NCBI GenBank assembly: GCA_025642065.1
Contig: JAODUP010000467.1
Span: forward strand, 305,001-369,000
From: Paralvinella palmiformis
Taxonomy: Eukaryota > Annelida > Polychaeta > Terebellida > Alvinellidae
DNA: 64,000 bases
Reading direction: 5' to 3'
In this document: positions 60,081-64,000 of the stretch, in pieces
How positions within the stretch are numbered: position 1 is the first letter of the stretch
Layout of the letters: each line of letters opens with the position of its first letter
Position numbers and translations under genes: made by a program
The notes under the pieces: generated by a model
Database searches by the model: none
The model's input: the letters and a program-made list of their open reading frames with translations, nothing else
Told to the model about the DNA's origin: nothing

Positions 60081-60266
60081 TGTTCTGTTTGGTAATAGCA
60101 ATACTAATTATGATAATAAAAGTAATAATGTATATTTAATAAATTGCCCGCATTTAGTACCTCGTAGAATGGTAAGGTGATCTAATACACCTTCTGGAGA
60201 CCACCTCAGGTGTCTGACATCATTTACTGGGCCCATAGATAATTACATTAGGCAATGACTGGCTAA

Positions 60267-60464
60267 CTATTTATCAACCAGCATGATGTCATCGTGAAAC
60301 CAAGATTTATCCGTTTCAATTAACTCGGCCCGGTGGGTGTCGGGTACGGAAGAGTTCTTTGCCCAGTAACGTATAGCAAGATGTGTGGTCGTACTATATA
60401 CATCTATAATATTTTCAACAGGTCTGGCATCTAGTAACGCTGACGTAATCTTGTTGTATGAAGT
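60267..60464 (-). other. Coding-like stretch, minus, unknown
   Basis: On the minus strand, 65 codons upstream of a TAG at 60267 read TSYNKITSALLDARPVENII and then DVYSTTTHLAIRYWAKN and ELIETDKSWFHDDIM. The composition is varied and protein-like, unlike the repeat-derived LTHS run that precedes it in the same frame. There is no start codon and only a weak acceptor (ACAACAAG). It may be a terminal exon or a transposase relic; I do not recognise it. Confidence 0.3.
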
Positions 60465-60465
60465 G

Positions 60466-60626
60466 TGTGCGTGTGTGCTTGTGTGCGTGTGTGCTTGTGT
60501 GAGTAAGTGAGCTGAGTGAGTGAGTGAGTGAGTGAGCTTAGTGAGTGAGTGAGTGAGTGAGTGAGTGAGTGAGTGAGTGAGTGAGTGAGTGAGTGAGTGA
60601 GCGAGCGAGCGAGCGAGCGAGCGAGG
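60466..60626 (+). repeat. (GTGA)n/(GCGA)n microsatellite
   Basis: GTGC/GTGT units, then GTGA repeats for about 90 bases, then GCGA repeats. Confidence 0.97.
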
Positions 60627-60868
60627 GAGCAAATAAGCCAACATATCTACGTATTATCCTAACTCCATTTGTCTTCACACTATCATACACCAATCCCCTC
60701 TTTTTGAGCACTTAACATCATTATTTTTCATTAAAGCAATTTTTTTTAAATTTCTGAATCACTCCATCGCAATAACAATGCACATAAAATATCTAAAATA
60801 AGTTACACTAATAACTGACAACAGCTTTCTGTTCTGCGGATCATTCGAGAGTACTGGGGGGGGGGTCA

Positions 60869-60872
<4 letters not shown>

Positions 60873-60909
<37 letters not shown>
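60873..60909 (+). repeat. (TA)n microsatellite
   Basis: Pure TA of about 36 bases. Confidence 0.97.
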
Positions 60910-60912
<3 letters not shown>

Positions 60913-61086
60913 AAACAGTAATGCAACGTCAACACAACGTTTTCATATGGATGGAAAAACCTGGGTTCTACGAACTCTTGATACAGTATCATGTTTACAC
61001 TGAAACCCGCCATACACTCTTATCCATTAGCCGCCATTATTACCTCGTCATAAAGCGAGTACTGGAATGATAGCACAAGTGTCGGT

Positions 61087-61252
61087 ATAGAAAGATCGCT
61101 ACCACCCGAGTTCGAATCTCGCCGTGGGCCTATCTGAAGGATGTTTCATCTTTGACTTCGCTGCATTACCCTTTGAGGGTCGCTCGGTCCATTTAGCCTA
61201 CCGGGTGCACAAAAGTGGCCGTAAAACATCAATCATCAATCATCATCGCCAT
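61087..61252 (+). repeat. SINE-A lacking its head
   Basis: It begins at GCTACCACCCGAGTTCGAAT and continues through the full body to an ATCAATCATCATC tail. Confidence 0.9.
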
Positions 61253-61609
61253 CGTCCATCCTACATCCCTGTCTGTGTACACCATCGTGTCGTCACGAAG
61301 CCGGGATTCAATCTATGATGTTTGAAGCATCATCGTGAAGGTTATTTTCTCCCTAACGAGGGCTAGTGTGTTTAATGAAGCCCAGTCTAAGACGATCAAT
61401 TAGTTACCGCCGTTTGATTATTAATAATGATTTTTGTCATTGTTATATACCAGATGGGCAGTTACACTAACTAAGCTGGTTGTGCTTCTTGCTGAATGCT
61501 CAATATGGTGGTGGTCAGCAAATTATGGTTTAAAATTTTAATCACTTGCCTTTTCGCGTTTTACTGAAAAAGATGGGCATCTACATACACCGGGATTTTC
61601 CGATGGTAC

Positions 61610-61740
61610 ATTGGCTAGGATACTGCGGCACACGTCGTCAGTCTCTGAGTTCAAATCTGGCTCGTACCTGTGTGTGAGATTTATTTGTCCGGGGAGTTGC
61701 CCCTCAGCTCTATACTCCAAGTGTGGCCAACTCTGAGCCT
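61610..61740 (+). repeat. tRNA-like repeat fragment
   Basis: ACATTGGCTAGGATACTGCG and TGAGTTCAAATCTGG resemble A and B boxes. The 3' part CTCCAAGTGTGGCCAA resembles SINE-D tails only loosely. Confidence 0.35.
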
Positions 61741-61756
61741 AAATACCTCAACATCT

Positions 61757-61826
61757 ATATATTACAGTTAATTTTCAGGTAATATACATATTACCTGATT
61801 ATACAGATTAACTATGGTATATATAC
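61757..61826. mobile_element. MITE fragment, relative of 46267
   Basis: ACAGTTAATTTTCAGGTAAT and ATACATATTACCTGATTATA then CAGATTAACTATGG: the right arm plus a stub of the left. Confidence 0.65.
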
Positions 61827-62218
61827 ATCATCACAGACTTCTTTCTGACTATATATATATAGTCTTGCTTTTCAATCTCTTGGTAATGTTTTGATTTTGT
61901 TTTCGTTGTTACACGAAGATTTTACAGTGTTCTTGTTTAAATGTTTCTTCTTAAACATAAATTACTGATCTATTGCAAAATCAAATGTGGAAGTGTTTTA
62001 ATTAAACACTTGTGTGATTTGACGACATAATTCTGACATATCTGGTCGATTAACCCACCAGATCTGTTACAGACTTGTCAAAGTCGGTACGGAGTACACG
62101 GTTAGGACAACCTTAGCTATCATGATGGGTGATATTAGAAGTAATTAACACCAATCGCTGTCAGCACACTGACATACCGTATTTCATAGAACACAACCAC
62201 CGGTATAACGATATCACA

Positions 62219-62313
62219 TCCAGGTAATACGTCTATTGCTAACTTAGATTTAATACAGATTACCGAAAAATTTCAGATAATATACATATTACCTGATTAT
62301 AGAGATTAACTAT

Positions 62314-62331
<18 letters not shown>
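62219..62331. mobile_element. MITE fragment, relative of 46267
   Basis: It shares CAGGTAATACGTCTATTGCT, GATTTA.TACA.ATTACC and the right arm ATATTACCTGATTATAGAGA with the complete copy, and is followed by (TA)n to 62355. Confidence 0.7.
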
Positions 62332-62359
<28 letters not shown>

Positions 62360-62818
62360 CCTTGACGCTGTGAACAATTTGCATATAAACTCATGAGATC
62401 ATAAGTTCATTCTACATCTAGTCAGTCAGTGGAGTAACGTAGGATTTGACCATCTTGTGCAGCAGCCAAAAGTTGGGGTGGGGGGAGGGGGGAGAGACGC
62501 CCAACTACAAATGACGCCAACTTAAAAATTCATCCATTTGGGATATACAACCATCTCCAAAAGTATCTCAAGATCATGAGAAAATAATAAAATTATAGTA
62601 TAGGACGCCCCCCCCCACCAAGTGGCCACCGTGTACGGTCCGCGCATCTACGTCACTGTCTGGTCAGTGGGTACCAACACATCGACACATGACTATATAT
62701 TTTACTGGGAAAAACCGTCAAGTACCGGAAAACTAGTCGTCAGCTTCTAAATTGAATGCATTAATTAACTATCCGTTGGTTATTTGGTATCAAGTTCATC
62801 TCTGATATACATTGCGTT

Positions 62819-63010
62819 GCGTTCCGGTGGTCTGTCGGGTTAAGCGCCTTCCACTTCATGCTAAAGGATGGCTTTGTCCTAACCACCAACTATCACAGGT
62901 TCGATCTCGAAAAAAGGTCGAAACTTTCCAGGGATTAATTTCTCGGCTGATAACATCGTGGGTGGTTGACCATTTTAATTGGCTTTGTCGTCTTCACTGA
63001 ATTGATTTAA
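62819..63010 (+). repeat. SINE-B
   Basis: The head is TTCCGGTGGTCTGTCGGGTT, the B box CAGGTTCGATCTCG, with body AGGTCGAAACTTTCCAGGGA, TTAATTTCTCGG and CATCGTGGGTGGTTGACCA, ending CACTGAATTGATTTAAG. It matches the minus-strand copy at 19163-19328. Confidence 0.85.
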
Positions 63011-63253
63011 GATTCTCGGCATATTTCGGCTCAGTCTTTCCGTCTTGCTCCGCTGTTAGTGGGGGGGGGGGCACGCAATAAAAGGGACCACACTCGAAAT
63101 GAATGTTTGCACTTTCGTAATAGTATAACTGTTTCATCTTTACTTCCTACATGGACTTTATAATTATACTGAATCCTTTTGTCAAGTTTATTATTATCTG
63201 TGTTTGGGAGCCCCCTCCTAATTACAAGCCACTGATAATTAGGAGGTAGGCCT

Positions 63254-63286
<33 letters not shown>

Positions 63287-63302
63287 TAGTCACATGTTAA
63301 GT

Positions 63303-63480
63303 TGGCGCCTCCGTGGTCTAACGGTAACGTGTTGGATCACAGATTACTACCACCCGTGTATGAATCTCGGCGTGGGCATATCTGAAGGGTGTTTCATCTT
63401 TGACTTCGCTTCATTACCTACGCTCGGCCCGTCTGCACAAAAGTGGTCGTAAGACATCAGTCGTCATCATCATTATCATG
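63303..63480 (+). repeat. SINE-A, slightly deleted
   Basis: The head is TGGCGCCTCCGTGGTCTAAC, the B box is altered (GTGTATGAATCTCGG), and the body lacks the TTTGGAGGT and TTTAGCCTACC segments. The tail is CATCATCATTATCAT. Confidence 0.9.
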
Positions 63481-64000
63481 GTCACACGATCAGTATATAA
63501 TAGGAATTATATCTGAATCAGTTTGATAAGTATTTTATGAACAATTATTTTAGCATAATGTTGTTAATTACGATTTCGAGATGAACTGGGAAAGAGAGGA
63601 AATGAAAAATTTGAGGGAACAATTTCTTTCCGTGATAAATTATGGTCTTCCACTCTTTCATACCCTTTAATGTGGCACAGAACACTTGTACACCAATATA
63701 TGCGCTACTCATTATCTCATCCGAAAGTAAAACTTGGAAAAACCAGGTGGTTTCCTTCAAATGTCTTCACGTTGTGGGGTTTTTACATGTAAAGATGTCT
63801 TCCGTCAGGTTAACACGTCTAGCCAGTATGGCGGGAACGTCAGTAAACGCAGAATGATAAATATTACTTCATTAACCGAAGAAGATATACAGACAAATCA
63901 TAATCAAATATAAGTCGGACTTCCCAGAAAATCAACCGCGGGAGTTTAGTGGCAACCTTCTGGGTAATGAGATAGCTCTCCGGTAGATACGATATTGTCA

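Larger units (their letters stand above)
53755..64000 (+). other. Downstream stretch without a supported plus-strand exon
   Basis: I find no further exon in phase 1. The stretch holds SINE-A copies, SINE-B, SINE-C, microsatellites, MITE fragments and 70-bp repeats. Two minus-strand candidates are listed separately. It is read as intron of the same gene or intergenic DNA. Confidence 0.5.

Overview
The window looks like nuclear DNA of a metazoan, most likely a marine mollusc (the phylum is an inference). The bulk is AT-rich and dense in (TA)n, (GT)n, (CT)n and (GATG)n-type microsatellites. It carries many dispersed tRNA-derived SINE copies with (ATC)n tails, a LINE 3' end with an (ATT)n tail, DNA-transposon remnants and short exons bounded by GT/AG splice sites. 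Nothing suggests bacterial operons, and most long open frames are microsatellite translations.

The one gene I can support lies on the + strand from 6486 to at least 53754 and probably continues beyond the window. A 5' set of four exons (6486-7477, 8652-8735, 12201-12260, 12355-12462) begins with a 331-codon exon carrying a Cys-rich region and a His-rich/basic tract. All four end in phase 2. Two further ATG-containing exons, 17109-17293 (Cys-rich N-terminus) and 28338-28471 (basic N-terminus, in a CpG-rich promoter-like island), also end in phase 2 at good donors. All three can join in frame to the same downstream exons 50645-50817 and 53236-53331, then to a putative 15-nt microexon at 53740-53754. 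The simplest reading is a gene with at least three alternative first exons or promoters, a 38-kb intron and a shared body. I do not recognise the protein family, so no symbol is given.

Layout: 1-6485 is upstream, non-coding and repeat-bearing, with an 85-bp x3 tandem repeat. 6486-12462 is the 5' exon cluster. 12463-50644 is the giant intron with the two internal first exons, a 35-bp hairpin-forming minisatellite of about 1 kb (13965-14981), a Kolobok-like TTAA/THAP transposon remnant (23809-24873), a LINE 3' end (22607-22890), palindromic MITEs and a 33-bp minisatellite (44500-45075). 50645-53754 holds the shared exons. 53755-64000 is intronic or intergenic with more SINEs, and has a possible minus-strand exon at 58335-58433 and a minus-strand coding-like stretch at 60267-60464.

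Exons were called by eye from reading frame, phase compatibility and splice consensus. No transcript or homology search was available. Repeat family labels A-E are mine.
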